Shown here: in pieces, positions 12,701 through 27,576 of the stretch | Numbering within the stretch: position 1 is the stretch's first letter | How the letters are laid out: the number at the start of each line of letters is the position of its first letter | NCBI GenBank assembly: GCA_024305405.1 | Contig: JAKNDB010000092.1 | Location: 2,325,501-2,389,500 of the forward strand | Length of the DNA: 64,000 bases | Direction of reading: 5' to 3' | Source of the DNA: Dirofilaria immitis | Lineage: Eukaryota; Nematoda; Chromadorea; Rhabditida; Onchocercidae | Program-made: the position numbers and the translations under genes | The notes under the pieces: model-generated | Told to the model about the DNA's origin: nothing | Databases searched by the model: none | What the model saw: the letters and a program-made list of their open reading frames with translations, nothing else

Positions 12701-13632
12701 ATCAATCGTATTTTCCTTCCTTTTTTCAATGCAAAAGGAAGTTTTCAACTACACCGACTATTTCTCCCACTATCAAAATATTCTCGATCCAGTCTTCTTA
12801 TTTGAATACAATTTTCCCAACAGTATCATTGTCAGTTATTCTCATTTTTATCTACAGTTAATATCAAACATTAAATTATACTCTTTTGAACATCGTTTCC
12901 AGAATAAACCCTTCCCACTCAGCTGAAACGTTGCCAGCTTCATTGGCCATTGATTTAGCCACTTTGATGACACCATATACCTTTGTGACAACATCACGAA
13001 CCGAAAACACTACACCATACGTGCCTTGGTTAATTGTCTCAATTACCTGAACATAGATCTTAAAATTAACGGATTTCAACGTTTTCCCTAGAGATTCATT
13101 ATGTTATAAACAGCAATAAAAGAAACTAGCAAATTTCAAACTCGCTCCGCAGAAGATTATAACATTTTAGAAATTTTTCTATTTACTATTTTTGAAGTCT
13201 CTAGATTCAGAAATACTTACTTGCCAACGTTTGTTGAACGGTGCAATAGACTTCAGATGCTCAACTAGATCTTGCACTGCTTGATCTTCCTTTTCCTGAT
13301 TTTTCTGGAGATCACTTCCGATCATCTCAACATGCTTTTTGGATGCTTTTTGACTATGTGCAACACGACGATTGCTTGGTCGATTCGCAGAGACACATGA
13401 AAGCTTAAAGAAATGAATTTTTTTTAAAAAAATGGAAAAGGGTAATTAAAATAAATCATTAGAGTGATCCTCTGCTATTTAAATATATTGTCCATAATCA
13501 AAAACTGTTGCTCAACTTGTGACAGAAAGATTACTTGTCTGGTTGCAGCAGTTTTTGGGCGCTGATAATCATTCGCTGATTTCGTTTGGCCGATGTTTGT
13601 GGGTCTTTATCAATTTCTTTGACTTTGTTTTT
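9774..13632 (-). CDS. Tau-tubulin kinase / CK1-superfamily protein kinase, reading frame broken in late exons
   Basis: Minus-strand exons: 13535-13632 (possible 5' exon), 13221-13403, 12882-13046 (glycine loop NQGTYGVV, lysine strand VIKVAKS), 12269-12391 (MEFVVLEKAG hinge), 12027-12108, 11543-11658 (catalytic HRDLKPDN, metal site DLGMAR), 10984-11152 (RPPRTCCPFRGTPEWASGHA), 10809-10931, 10391-10498 (KPPDYHFLAEKTSEAIKEL) and 9774-9943, a very basic tail ending PHVIS. The loop order and the RPPR...GT..WAS motif fit the TTBK/TTBL branch expanded in nematodes. DFG is replaced by DLG. Between HAQK and GREQTRFDDL one base is missing (about 11083-11087), and exon 10809-10931 needs another frame change near 10859-10866. 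The gene is therefore either a pseudogene or carries assembly indels. Expression and activity cannot be judged. Confidence 0.75.
10326..10348. repeat. 11-bp inverted repeat, 1-nt loop
   Basis: TTTCCAGCTAA and TTAGCTGGAAA flank a single C at 10337, inside the last intron of the kinase gene. Small and of unknown role. Confidence 0.6.
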
Positions 13633-15870
13633 CTGAAAGAATAATGAAGTAATGAATACATGGCAATGATTTTATCAATAAAAGACAGCAAAATAACTTT
13701 TCAAAGCAAAAGTTTTTCGACATATTATTTATTTTGATAATTTCATATTCTCTAGAACTCTCTTTCTGGAGGATCCATATACTGTGCACAATTTTTTGTT
13801 TGAATGTAAAGTGCAGATATTCATTACTTTTTTATTACGAAGAACTAAATCGCAATATAAGAGTTTGTTGGGATTTATCGTGCATTAAGTTTGTGCGACT
13901 TTTGATTCCGTATCATGACATTAATCTCTATTGTCAATTCTATAGAATAAAAGAGTATTCTGTGAAAATTCGTTTTTGAAAGTTGATTGAAAGCTTGAAA
14001 TTATAATTCAATTAAATTAAAACTAGATGGAAGCTATATCAAACTTTTCCTGCAAAAAGTTACAAAACATCCGCAACTTTCCTCATTTGAAAAAATTAGT
14101 TTGCATCATGCAAAATCCTATTAATCTACATACGTACTTCTGGAAAAACGGCATGATCACAATCTTCTTTCAGTTTTTTAAGCAATATAAATGAGAAGTT
14201 CGGAAGCATTCCAATCATTTATATGCTACTGTAAATTTGCATTTTTAATGAGTTCATGAATAGATGTAAAATTTTACATGACATGCAAATAATAATAGAA
14301 AGAATAAAAAAACTTTTGTTTGAAAATCATATGCACATATACATTATTTTTATTATTGCTTCACAATTTAAAAATTGAAATTCTTGCATTACACCAAGAT
14401 TTAATAATGGTAAAAGCAATTATTATTGTAAATTTGACAGTAGCTTTTGGAAAGTAATTTGAAAAGCCTTATAATTTTATCAGGCAGAAAGATTAAAATC
14501 AACTTATTTCAGATTTTGCATTTTCCTGAAATTGTAATAAGTGAGAAAAGTTCCAGCTAGAAATTTGCATATTCTAATAAAATTTCATTTAGACTGTTAT
14601 TGGTAACCAGCAAAAAAACGAACAAACAAATATTAAAAAGCATTAATGTCATTCAAAACCAACGGATGGCACTACCGTTCGAGCTTTCATTAATCTTTTC
14701 AGTAATCCATTTAGCATTATTGTATTTGATGATTTGATATCGAAGGAAGTGATTAGCCGTAGTGTTTGAACAGTCATACTAATTTTTCAATAGTGGAAAG
14801 ATTTTAGAAAGGTATCAGAATAGGCTCATGATAAATTGTAAAAGATGAATACTTTCATGCATCGTTTAATAGACATTATTAAAACAGAATAATTCCTCGA
14901 CGAATTGAGACAATATAAAAGGTACGGAAAAAATTAAAATTGAAAAGTACAGATCATGAGTAGTCAGTCAGTATGTATAAAATAAATCCAATATTTAATA
15001 GTAAGATTTCGCTCATCCTTGAATTATATTTTGTTATAAATTTCATTCAACAATAAGTGCAAGATCTATAGAGTTCATGAACTACTTGATACTATAATCG
15101 TAACATGTATAAGTTGAAAGTCAATTTCAGTCTGTTCTCAACAATAGCAATGATTTATTTGCGAAAGTGTAAATAATTTTGGCAATAATACTCCCATCGC
15201 TCCTGCATCCGTATTGTATGATATTTCTTATAAACTTCACGTATCTAAATTCAAAGCAAAAATTGTTCTAAAAGAACAAATCCTGAAATCCTAAATCGAA
15301 ATTATAATTCTATGCAATATATAAAAACTTAATTTTCTTTTGACTTGAAATCTATTAAAAGGTGACTTCCTTCAGTTCTACTTAGATTCGTAGAAAATTC
15401 GGTTAAAAATAAAGGCATTGCTGATAACGATTTCTTATCGAATCAAGCCTAAAATTTTTTTCAAGCGATTATTAATAGACTTTGTTAATATAAGAAATTA
15501 AGAGTAAAAGAATCTTTGCTATTTGAATATCATATAAAAAGTTTTTTTTCTTTTTGAATGAAATCTCTTAGTATTTAAATAGCGCAGATTCTTCTTTCTA
15601 CTCTTAATTATATATTATTTCAGGTTAAAATAAGCATTCTGCTTTATTATTAATCATAACAACTAAGTTATCACATATTTTGCACATTAATTTTTTACAC
15701 AATTTTTTGTAATAGGAAGTATAAAACTTTTTGAAGGAAAAGAGATGATAATGCTAGGAGATAATGTGAAGTAGAATTTCAGATAGCAGATGAATAAGGG
15801 ATTGCGTTTTGCAATAAGAGAAGGTGATGGAACTGTTTATCCTGGTTTTGTTTCTGAAATTTTGTAGCCA

Positions 15871-15980
15871 AAAAAACTTAGTCTGATAGATAAGTGATAA
15901 TTATTGAAAGGAAAAATTTTGAAAAAAAAAACTTAGTCTGATAGATAAGTGATAATTATTGAAAGGAAAAATTTTGAAAA
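15871..15980. repeat. 55-bp tandem duplication (2 copies)
   Basis: A block containing ACTTAGTCTGATAGATAAG recurs at a 55-bp offset (15876 and 15931), with only small length differences in the A-run at the junction. It looks like a recent local duplication. Confidence 0.85.
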
Positions 15981-16114
15981 ACAAATAGAAGCTTTTCTCT
16001 TCCTTCCAAAAGGTAGGCAATGTTTGAGGATGGATTTATTGATTAGTCTCATTCTTATTGCAGTTACGGATTTATAAGAAATTACTTGAATAGCATCTCA
16101 GGTTAAGAACTAAT

Positions 16115-16220
16115 TTACAATTTATTTTTGATATTGTTTGATGGTATAAGCATTCGAGGAATATCTGGGAATTCTTTCTGCATCCATCTAACATCTGGCC
16201 GATTACTTATTAACTTCGAA
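16115..16220 (-). CDS. Orphan terminal exon of an unidentified small gene (possible)
   Basis: After the acceptor CTTCTTTTTAG, the frame reads ...NRPDVRWMQKEFPDIPRM... and ends in TAA at 16115-16117. Composition is richer and more protein-like than the surroundings. A candidate first exon lies upstream at 16653-16673 (TGTTTTAG then ATGGCCAAAGTG, MAKVRSE, donor GAA|GTTAGT). Their phases do not match directly, so a middle exon would be needed and I could not find one. Not recognised; it could instead be an alternative 3' exon of dve-1. Confidence 0.3.
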
Positions 16221-18628
16221 CTAAAAAGAAGAACTGAGCTAAACTATACCTTATGTTTTTAAATGAAAAATCATTTGAAAAAAGTTAGAGCTGGAGATGA
16301 TTCACCGAAATAGAATAAAAGTTAATAATGTTTAAGATCATCATGTTTAAGATCATCCTGCATGATGTGACGTGAAACTTTTTATTCGTCAATATTTCCA
16401 ACAAATATATGAAAAACAGACACTTAGACAAATTAGAGCAACGAACGATGAGTAGAAAAGAAAAGCGCATCTAAGTCATCTAAAGCACTACAGTAGATGT
16501 TACGAAGAGGTGCAGAAATTCAATATGAGACACAATAATAATTGAAAATAAACAAATTGGTGATCCGGCTACTAGCTTCTATACAATCTGAATAAAATTG
16601 TTAGGATTAAAATTAAATCATAGCCAATAAAAAGTTTAACAGGACCACTAACTTCTGACCGCACTTTGGCCATCTAAAACAACATCAAGAATAATAGCGC
16701 ATAAAAATTAAAATTTAACTACAAGGCACTTGAATGATCAAAATCTGTTCTTTCTTAGCAAAAATTTTCTAAGATAATAAGATACAATATTATTTGGGTG
16801 AAAATTTGATAATTTTGATGAAAAGACACTTTCCATGACAAAAGATTACGCTTTTTAATTTAAAGCTAATTTAACATATTCTAAAGAAGTAAAAGTAATA
16901 AAAATATTGTCACTTCTGTAAGGAAACTTAATTATAGTTGTTCGACGGTTCAATAAAATATTTGTGGTTACAATCTTACAAATAAAACATTTCATAAATG
17001 GAGAAAAATTAGAAATGGAATGAGGATTTTAGGCACAACATCAACAGCATAAAGGGTTTCTACAAATATCAACTTTTATTTGAAATTTTATTAAAGATTC
17101 GGTTTTCAATTTTAGAAATTCTCGAATACCAGTATCAACTTCACACATCCAAAACAAAATTTTTCTACACAAAACCGTTGCAGAAACCCAAATCACATAT
17201 AAGCTGAGGAAATCCCAAATGATGCAAGGAAATTAATACCAACATTTAACATACCTTATCGTAATATATCGTCACTTAAAAAGTTAATTCAATGAATAAT
17301 ATCACATCATTTCTGCGTACAAGACTGAGCATAACTTTCTCCTGGAAAAATTATGGAATCGCTTGAAGAAATATTTTTGAGTAAAGATTCCATTTTTTCT
17401 GCATTTTTTCAAGACTAAAATTTTAATGATAAAAGAAAAAAAGAGAGAAAGAATCGGAAAACAAAATTTGCCATATCCTACTTGTAATGCATCATTATCT
17501 TAAATCTTAAAAATAACTAGGAAATAAGAAGTGGGTAGCAATTAAATGAATACCATAAAAGTTTAAAAATAAATCCACTTCAAACTGTTTTCAAGTCATG
17601 CTTAAACTGATAGTACTATCATTATTTCCATGTCGTTATAACATCTTCGTGATAAAAAACACTGTTCTCCTCGAGAACGATTCCAATGTGGCAAGATGAA
17701 GCGCAGAGTGAAGGAATTGGAGAATGTGGAAAGATATAAAAACGTCTTCTCTTAAAACAGAAATGAGATCAGGGAAAGATACAATTTAAAAAAATTTTAA
17801 AGTTAACAACTAGAGTGACTGAGGAATTAAAAAATAGTGTAGACGAGAAAAACATACAAAAATGTTAATTTTTTCCCTGAATTGAAGTTTTATCATTGTT
17901 TATCTATTCCAAATATTATCAGCATTTTCCAGAAATATGATTAATAGTATGAATTATTAGGCTTTCAAAGGGTAAAATTACACCTTTTTCGATACAATAT
18001 TCTTGCTTAAGGTTTTTGAATAGTTATAGTACCATGTTTTCAGCCTGTCCATACAGATGGCAATATCTCCAGCTTTAAACTTAATTTTAAAATTGCCACA
18101 TTTACATTACTCCACTGCTGGTGCAAAATTTAATCTTTCAATCTATCAGATAGCTATTATTTATTTTGTTTTGCTGGTTTGTAAAAATATGATTGATGCA
18201 AAACATTAGAAAAATGATGATTCAAAAAAATATCTCAACGAAAAGTTTTAGAATTTTAAAGATAAGGACCAAAAATAAGAAAACTGAGACATGCTTCATT
18301 TAGAAATAACAAATAAAGGAAGGCACGAAGCATTAAAGGAAAAAATCAGTGGGGATTTCCATGCGGTGTCAAAAATCATCTATCAAATTTTTCACGAAAA
18401 TTTTTGGAAAACTGTAAAATTCACAGTGCTTGCTCAAAGTGTATTTACTGAACCAATGAAATTCATAAAACTTTCTGAGCGCAAATTCAGTCATTGTTTG
18501 CTTTGTTGATACACATTATTTGAAGTGCAATTCTATCTATATTTAGCAATATATTCGAGCATTTAGCGTATTCACTGAGCAGAATTCTAGAGTGATGCAA
18601 TTTTTTAGAATTCTTGAAACGAACGCGC

Positions 18629-18781
18629 TCAAATCATCATCTTCAAATTCAAATCACCAGTCTGCATGCGCTTACATTTGGCCCGTCGATTTTTGAACCA
18701 TATTTTGACGTTATGCGTCGAGATTGGTGGATAACTCTGCCGATATTGACAACTGTTCAGTGCTTCTGTATAATGGTCAAT
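18629..18781 (-). CDS. dve-1: dve-1 last exon: recognition helix of homeodomain 2
   Basis: Exon after TAAATTCAG reads [19 protein letters not shown] then [19 protein letters not shown] and ends LKMMI-stop. WFKNRR is the third-helix signature of a homeodomain. Its first half ([20 protein letters not shown]) is in the preceding exon 19192-19461. Confidence 0.9.
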   Translation of the reverse strand: MDHYTEALNSCQYRQSYPPISTHNVKIWFKNRRAKCKRMQTGDLNLKMMI

Positions 18782-21700
18782 CTGAATTTATAAACAATTC
18801 ATGCTGCTTAATGATAATTGCGACAAAGGTTTAATTTATTTGAAAAGTCGAGGATTCTTGTATTTCTATGAACCATTTTTCAATTTTAAGTTGCCAATTT
18901 ATACGTTTATTGTCACTCCTTCTTTGCAAAAAAACTGAAATGCGCTTCGACCAGCTATGATTTCGATAACTTGGAAATATGCAAAAATGAGTGAAAAAAA
19001 AAAACATATAGACTTTTCATATGCAATTAATAAAAATGAATGAACTTTAAGTGATCTTATTTTTTAAAAGATGGAAATAAATGGTTCAAGAATATGATCT
19101 ACTACCTTGATAAAACAAATGTCACTAAACCTGAAGAATACAGAACATATAGACGATAACAGTTTTACAAATACTAATAAAAAGGAATTACCTGAAGCCA
19201 AGTAGGATGCGGATTCTCTTCAAACCATTTTTCTAAGACTGGTAACTCCGTTAGTGGGTCGAACATTAATCTTGATCGAGCGACTGTATTGGACGGTGTC
19301 TGTGTTTGTGGTGGTTGTCCTGCCACACCGTTACCATTTCCATTACCATTACTTGTTATCTGCTGATGTCCAATAGATTCGACACCAGTTGGTTTCGGCG
19401 ATATTGACGCATGACCACCGTTTAAATCGAAAGATATTTCTGGCGATGAAGTTGCAGAGTCCTGCCAAAAATTAAAAAATATAAAAAATAAGAAATCATG
19501 TCGCCCACATTAAGGTCAAGGAAAGTGCTTATAGTGCAAAATTTTTTTCTTAAACTATCTATCGCAAGTCTTCAAGTATTACGCAACATTAAAAGCTTGC
19601 AAAAAGCTTTAAGTACTTCTTTTGAGTTATGAAATCAGCAATAAGAATACCTGTTTCAATGCAGAAACTTGATCGAAACCACAATCACTCGCACTATGCA
19701 CGCTAACATCATCATTCGGTGTTGGCGATTCTGAACCTCCTTCAATACGCTGCAAGAATTTCATTAACTTCGAAAAGTTGAAAACAATGGTATAGTTGAA
19801 AGTGTACTGTGATATATAAATAAACAGTTCTCTATTATGTCGCATGTCAGATTACTTGTTTTATTCACTCAATCAAGCCGTTGCAAACTTTCATATTCTT
19901 ATTTTTTGTCTTTAAAATCTCAAAATTGTTATTTATAAATGTAAAAATGATACAGAAATATATTTCAGTTTCTTCAGAGAAAAGTGGGACTTATACAAAT
20001 GCATGTCATATTTTAACTTTTGTCTGTAATTCATGTATGTGCTTCATAAAGGAACTTAATGAACTAGTATTCATCAAGCATATAACTGAAAAAATGCTAG
20101 AAAAATGTTTACTTCACTAGTCCTTCCATTGGCCTGCTTGTTGTCCAATAAACTATTAAAATCAAATTTCGAACGAAATTCACCGGAAGGACTAGAGTGC
20201 GATTGGGGTGGAAGTAAAATGGATGACTGCGCCATTGATGGCGGACAAGGTGCGATAGTAGTATAATTCGATTGTGGTGATTTCCTACAAAAGAAATCCA
20301 ATAGTCAAATAATGAAATAATCTGGTAAAGCATGAGTAGAACATCAACTTAGAATTAATTCCTGAAATTTTCCTAGTGAATAACAGCTACCTATCATCAT
20401 AAAATAGCCATTTTTCATCATTCCAACGATCATCAATAGAAACAGTCGATCAAACAGACATGACAATTAAGCCAAAATTTGAGCATTTCTTGCGATGTGG
20501 ATAAGTATTCCAACTAAAATCCAATATTTTCTTTGCTTAATCCCAATCAAAATTATTAGCTAAAAGCATAGCAAAAAAGCGGAATATTCCCAAACGCTAT
20601 CATTTCTTCGCATTGCATAAAGTTTAATCTGGAAAATTTCTTCTTTACAAAGATACCCTAAAAGATTCAAAGATTTTCAATAGTCATAGCTTCTGAAATT
20701 GAACACTTATTTCAAATAATGTTTCAGCATATTAGATATTTCAATTTTTATACCCTCTATGATTATATATTACTTTGCATTATTTTTTAATAATTTAAAT
20801 TGAAAAAAACTGTTATTTGCTATATTAAATATAGTTTCGCATATTAAATACTTTAAAAAAAAATAAAAATATCTAATATGCTAAACTTGTTTAAAGTTAG
20901 TTATTGAAAAAATTAATTTTACGAAAAACTCAAACTTTAAATTTCCGATAATCTGAAACATAAAACGATAGTTTTCGTCAGTTCATAATCAAATATTGAT
21001 AGATAGAGACAAATTAATAGATTTCGATAAGTTTTTTTAATTTATTTGTAAAAACAGGAGAATGAATTATCAATATAAAATAATGATTTTTGCAATTTCA
21101 GCTAGTAAACATTCTTCTATTAGTGACTTATTCATTCCTCATTTCAGATACTAAAAAACCTAACCAAGGAGATGTGACTGAAAAAGAAAGAAGATGATAG
21201 GATAGGAAGTTCGTCCTTATGGATGATATATCAGAAATCACGATTACTCCCACATTTTAAGATAATCTTATATACATAATAGCACAACTTTCGTATGCGA
21301 TACTTTTCCAATATATCATATGATTCCAAGGAGATTCACGATTGCGGTTTGTTAAAATTAATTGCTTTAATTTATTCCACCACTTATTTAATTGCAATGA
21401 TTATAATTCTCTTTATAAATTTCTTTAATATTCTTTGGAACAGTTACACTGGATAAAAGTCTTCGGCTTTTAATAACTTTGGTCATTCAAAAGATAAGTT
21501 TTGAAACAAGAACACAGAACCTATTAGCAGCCCGTTGATTGGCAAACCAGTTACAGATTTGCTGATATGTTACTTTAACATTATGCCTCCGATAACTGGA
21601 ACCGTTAAGTACGTTCATATAATTAATCAATTTCTGCCGGGATGGATTAGTGTCGGTACGAAACCATCGCTCCAGTTTTGGTATTTCCAACAAATGATTG

Positions 21701-24700
21701 AACCTTGTGATATATGGACTGCAACGATTTCAATTATTTGTTCATTTCTCCATGCAGAGAAAACAGTTTCAAATTTGATATCAGCTTTCTATAATAATGT
21801 GGAATAAATTTAAATAATTTTAAAGAAAAAAATTCTTTTGCAATTATTTTAATAGGCAGAAAAGTTGGCGTACTATCCCTAAATGATGGAGCTTTTGATC
21901 AGTTACTTTCAAATTTTATTTGAATATCTTTAGTCATTTCACTTTTTTCACTTTTTCACTTCACCAATCCTAAAGTACTTATAAATCTGTTATTGAAAAT
22001 CCTATCAATGTCCGCATTAAATTTATTTTGATTACTATATGGAGTCCATTGGATTTAAAGTTTAAGTGGTCCCTGAACTTTCTAACCCCCATAACCAAAG
22101 TATTCAAGAGCAAAAGCAAAATGGAATGCAGGAATACGAAGAGTGTGTCGAAAGTGAATATCGCAAATATAAACACAAAGCTATACGGCGATAGATAATC
22201 CTATTTCGCTGAAAAGCCATCATCATAAATCCATTCCAACCCAAGCCTCTCCTTGATTTGATAAGTTTGCCTATACTCTTCCCTTACCTTTTAGATAATC
22301 GAAAAGAATACTTCAATTTTTCATATAAATGAATCCTTTTGCACATCTTCAATAAATTAATTTCTCGATTATCTTAGTAATGTAGTAGTAAAGAAATGCT
22401 TGAACAATCGGTCTTTTCAAATTAACTGTAAAATCAATGAAATTATGCTTAACTTCGTGAATGCGTAATCATAGAACATTGGCTTTTATTAAGAGAATGC
22501 ATATTCGTCAGTTAATTAGTTACTGATTATTTGTTCCTTTACTTACTTCTATGTTGATCGCATATTTGATCGTTGAAGAAGTTCACTGTTTCCATTATAA
22601 CATATCATCATTAATCATATTAATTGATCAGTTTCATTTGAAAATAAGTCTTTAAGAAAGTTTTGCTAAATCTTCCTTTCATCCACAGTTTTTGCAAAGT
22701 TATGGAACTGGTTCTCATCGAGAATGCAATGCAATGTTTACATGACTGCATCCCCGAACTTTTTCTCATTTTCTTCCTGAGAAATTTACCTTACATCTTT
22801 ACCCTTTCTCTTCCTCTTTTTCTTTACGCTAACAGCCCTCCGAAAATTTGTTTGTTTTTCTTCTAAGGTGAAATTTACTGTTAAAAGAAAGCGCCAAATC
22901 AAAAGAGATTGATCTGTGATCGCTTGTTTTGTTGATTGGATCGCTTTACGACACAATCGCGAATCTCATCAGTGATGATTACTCTTCTTTCCTAGTCTCA
23001 ATGTTTTCCACCGTTAAATACTTCCCAAACCAAACTATTAATTTTTACTGCAACGTAAGTAAACTATGTAGGATACAAGGAAAAAACGAAGAAAAGCAAG
23101 AATAAAGTTGACTGAAAAGTTCCAAGCGGCTCGCTCGCTCGTTAAGTGATTATAAATGTTATACAATTTGCTTAGAAGAATCGAAATTAGATTGGATAAT
23201 TGAAGAGGAGAAGGAAAGAAAAAAGATGACATTGTCGACGATGATCACTTAAAGAACGATACCGGTGACTGCGATAATAATAGACAGGTAGAACAAGTAA
23301 TTTGATGTCTAGAATGTCTTCTTCATCAATGACTATCATATTGTCTGATTTATCAGTGTGGAAAAGCCTATATTCGCAGGAAGTTATTTTTGATACTGCT
23401 ATATTAGTCTCACATATTTTCTTTTAAATATACAAATGAATCAATCTTCGAGGCAATCGGGAGTAATTTCAAGCATAATTGATGAATAAATTTGCTCTGA
23501 TTGCTTACACTTATCCTATAACTCCAGTAGGGTTTCCCAAATCTCAGTAGCACAAGTTTAAAATTCGCTCAACTGGCATAAAAATTCGTTGATGAAGATT
23601 TGGAGTCCAAATCTTTTTTTTTAATGAATTGGATTTTAGATCTCAGAGCAATTTAAATGCGTTCGTGAAATAAAATATGTATGTCGTATATATTATCTTG
23701 GATCTCATTATGACCTTTATAATTTTAATATTGGCTAAAGTAAGGACTGGCCTTTATCATTTTTTGCTTTTATAATCGCTGCTTATCAAAAAGTATTAAA
23801 GTTATGTAAAGTGGACTAGAAATTTTAGCAGTAAAGTAAAAAGCAATCAAAAGAAATATGACAGTTTCATAAAAGAAAGAAGCTTTTGAAAATTGATTTT
23901 TAATACTTCATTATGTCCATGCCTTTCGCCTTAATTTTTGAGAATAACTTTCTTGATGTTAAACTGAAAAAATTTTGAGTTTCGAACTTCTTGCCTCGAT
24001 ATGAATTTCTGATATCTAATTACTGGTTCATGAATTCATATATTTTCAAATTCAAGTTTCAGAAAGACACTTAGAGAAATAATATAAAGCCAATTTGTAG
24101 TAATATTAAATCCAAATGTTTTCATTTTTTTTTCAATGCGATGAGGTAAAAGAAGTAAAGAAAGCATTTCTGTGGAATAATAGTTGAAAAAAAATCACTC
24201 TTTTGAAAACATATTCTCTAAATTGCAATAACGGACAATAGGTGAAATATGATGAGAAGATTCAAGCAACTAAGTCATTGCTTACTATCAGAGAGTTAAC
24301 AACCGAAAAAACTCTTATTCTCCAGTTTCCCAAATTTGTTCAATTGTTTTCTTATTCGGTCGAGAGCGAAGAAATATTAATAGTAGTTGATTGGTGATGA
24401 TGGCAATGATGGTGATGGATGGATGTGATGCATAAATTTGTGCATCTCTCTCCTCTAAATGATATGGATTGACTGTAGAGCTAGAGAGGAACAATGCGTG
24501 AGAATAGAAGTTTGCAAAAAGCTTAGCGAGCCAGTAATTCAGTCCCGACAATTCGCGTCGAAATCAACAAACAAAAACCGTTTAACCTTCTCCTATATGA
24601 AGAACATGGGAATTATGTTGTCTTTCTTGATCTGCTCTCGTACAGCATGCGATATATTATCCTTCACTGGAAGTTGTTCAAATTTCGTTGTCAAATCAAA

Positions 24701-25880
24701 AGCGAAAATGATTTGGGCTTTAGTTTAGACTAAAAGGTATGATTAATGATTCCAAAATGCAGAATACTATTTTCTATTGAAACATCTACAGTTTTTCTTT
24801 AGATTCATCATTTCTCATTACCATAATCCGACAGGAAAATGAAATTAAGCGTACAGATTGTAATTTTATTGAAAGTGAATAGCTATGGAATGTGCTGTGC
24901 TCGAAAGCAATCCTTTCTTAATTTTAAATCAGCTAAGTACACAACAAACCCATTCTTGATCTCCTGGTTCCTCTTATCAATAGTTGGTTAAGCTTCAGCT
25001 CTTATAAAGCCAGTCAGCCATTAGGTAAGCTATTTTAAATTAAACATTCCCAACATCAACCGACACTTAAATCCTAAATGCATACTGTACAAAAAGATCC
25101 TTCAAACCAGAACTTCGATTTCGATCTATCAAAACTTTCCAAATTCATATACACTCTCCATTTTCTCTCTCTTCTCTTAATGTCTGCTCATCTCTTTTGC
25201 CAATTACCATAAAAATGCATTTGTAGAACCAAAAGATTAACGAATCAATGCTCGCAAATGAATTTTCAAGCAATTGAATGCATTTTACAAGAGTAAAAAG
25301 TACGAGACGAGAAAGCGAAAGTACTGCAATCAATATTGGAATGGGAATTAATAATTCAGGATTCTTTCATATAAATCCATACTTTAATCTTTAACTCTTT
25401 ATTTGATCCCTGCTTTCCCATTACTGAAATATGCTACATCCTCATTAGCCTTAAAAAAAGGCATCAGTCATTCCGGTTAAATTATTCAGAAATTTTTATA
25501 TATGAACAGTAGCCAGCTGCAATCAGATTTGTCATAATAATTTATTATATATGTATATAATATTTATATACAAAATTCTATATTTTAGCTAAATATTATT
25601 AATTCAGTTTTTGTTGAAGGGACTGTTAACACCGGAAACAGCTGCAGAAATTTGACAATGTGCAGACATTTAACAGAATTATGCATGATTGTTTGAAATG
25701 CATAATATTTGCTACAGAAAATACGACAGTTTTAAACGAAGAAAATAAAAAGTGATAATAAAACAATCATTTAAGACAGCTTAATCATTATCAATTAATT
25801 CCTTCAAATAATCAGTTCATGCTTTTCTTCAGCAGCAAAGCAAGGCAGTTTTATGCAAAAAAAGTTAATACATTGTTATT

Positions 25881-25937
<57 letters not shown>

Positions 25938-27540
25938 CGTTTCTACTATCAAAGAAGTGGGAACATATAAGATAAAAGTAGCAGTACTGAGTACTAAATA
26001 ATTTGAAAAGGACAAAAAAATAAGCATATCTCAAAATTTTCTGTTTTAAGAGTAAATAAGATTAACTTCGAGTCTTTGTGAATTACGACTCGTCAAGAAA
26101 TAAGCTTTTGATATTAAAAAGTCTTTGAAATCTCTCTGATTGAAAAATTATTGTAGAACATTCCGTTTAATGACAAAGATTTTTGTTAAATGCTAAATAT
26201 CACCAACTCCCTCCTATATGAAAAAGTAAAATTTCCTTTAGCAAGAATGAAGCTTAAATAGTAAAATTACAAAATGGTGAAATACAAATATCAAATAGAT
26301 TACAGATTAAGCAAAAAGATGTTTTCTTATCAAGTACTAAATCCTTACAAGATTTTTGGATAGTGCGCCAACATCTTTAAAAGCTTCAAACGATGAGAAA
26401 CTAATCACTAAATATCATGTTTAGAACAATAAAATAAACTATAACCTTTTTCTATCGGTATGATTATCATCTAATTGTTCCAACCACTCATTAATCGCCT
26501 GGATTTGATCAAAATTGAGCATCGATGGTTCATCACCGGCTATTACTTGCAATATCAGATCCTGAAATGATAAAACCCGATAGTAATGATGAATAAGACC
26601 AAGACACTAAATAAAGGCTATTGAAACTTAGCAAATTATCCTGTGAGAGATAGGAATATCGCTAACTTCATCGACAGGAATGAAAATTTCTAAGCAAAAT
26701 CACTAAACATCTGCATTATTAAGTATGAATCATTTAATCATATGCTATTGCATTACAAACAAAAATCTTTTATGAGAATTAAACCTTAATTTGTTGATTA
26801 TCGACAGTAGAAAGAATATGCGGTTGCTTCGAAATTGCTGCTTTCAGAAGACGTTGCCTGAGATCTGATATACACTGCGAACTCGATGCATCTGTTGATG
26901 ACCTGCAATACAATTGTTATCTCAATTTCTAATTATTTGCAAAAAGTTTTGCCGTCTTATTCTTTCATTGATACAAAATTTATGGCTTATGGAAAATGAG
27001 TGTTTTTCGTGTAGATCATTAATAAAGTAATTAATATACAATACAATATTCCATGTAACTGTAATTAATAACAAATCAAACTTAATGATAAATTTATTTT
27101 AATTGCTTTTTGAATCAAAACAAGAACTCAAAAATGAGTACCAAAAATAGTTTTTTTCATAATAAAATGCTATACAGTTTTCTACATTAATAATAAGATA
27201 AAGAATCGACCTATTTTATTCTTTTGAAAATTTTTAAAGCTTCAATCCTTTAGTTCCGTAGTCCTGTAAATTATATGTTACTTTGAGAAATAATATTTAA
27301 AAATCTAACAAACTGAGAATTATTTTTATAGATTATTTTTACGTAGTTATGTTTGGGAATTTCGAAGATCGTCTCTAGTAAACTGTGGGGATTTTCGAAG
27401 GATTGAAGATTCTGAAGTTTTCAAAACTTGCTGAATACTTCATCAAACAGTTAGCGTTATAAATGTATCCGTTTTTTACGACCATAGCAATGACTTCAAT
27501 GATCGTATGTTAATGGATGGATGGATGGATGGATGGATGG

Positions 27541-27576
<36 letters not shown>

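Larger units (their letters stand above)
13633..18628. other. Gene-poor region between the kinase and dve-1
   Basis: About 5 kb of AT-rich DNA. It contains a 55-bp tandem duplication (15871-15980) and two small minus-strand exon-like pieces (16653-16673 and 16115-16220). No recognised family. The plus-strand open frames at 13734-13979 and 18291-18509 lack splice signals and family resemblance. Confidence 0.45.

Noticed and set aside
12600..12926. 108-codon plus-strand open frame
   Set aside because: Lies opposite the kinase intron and exon 12882-13046. The minus strand carries the real kinase motifs.
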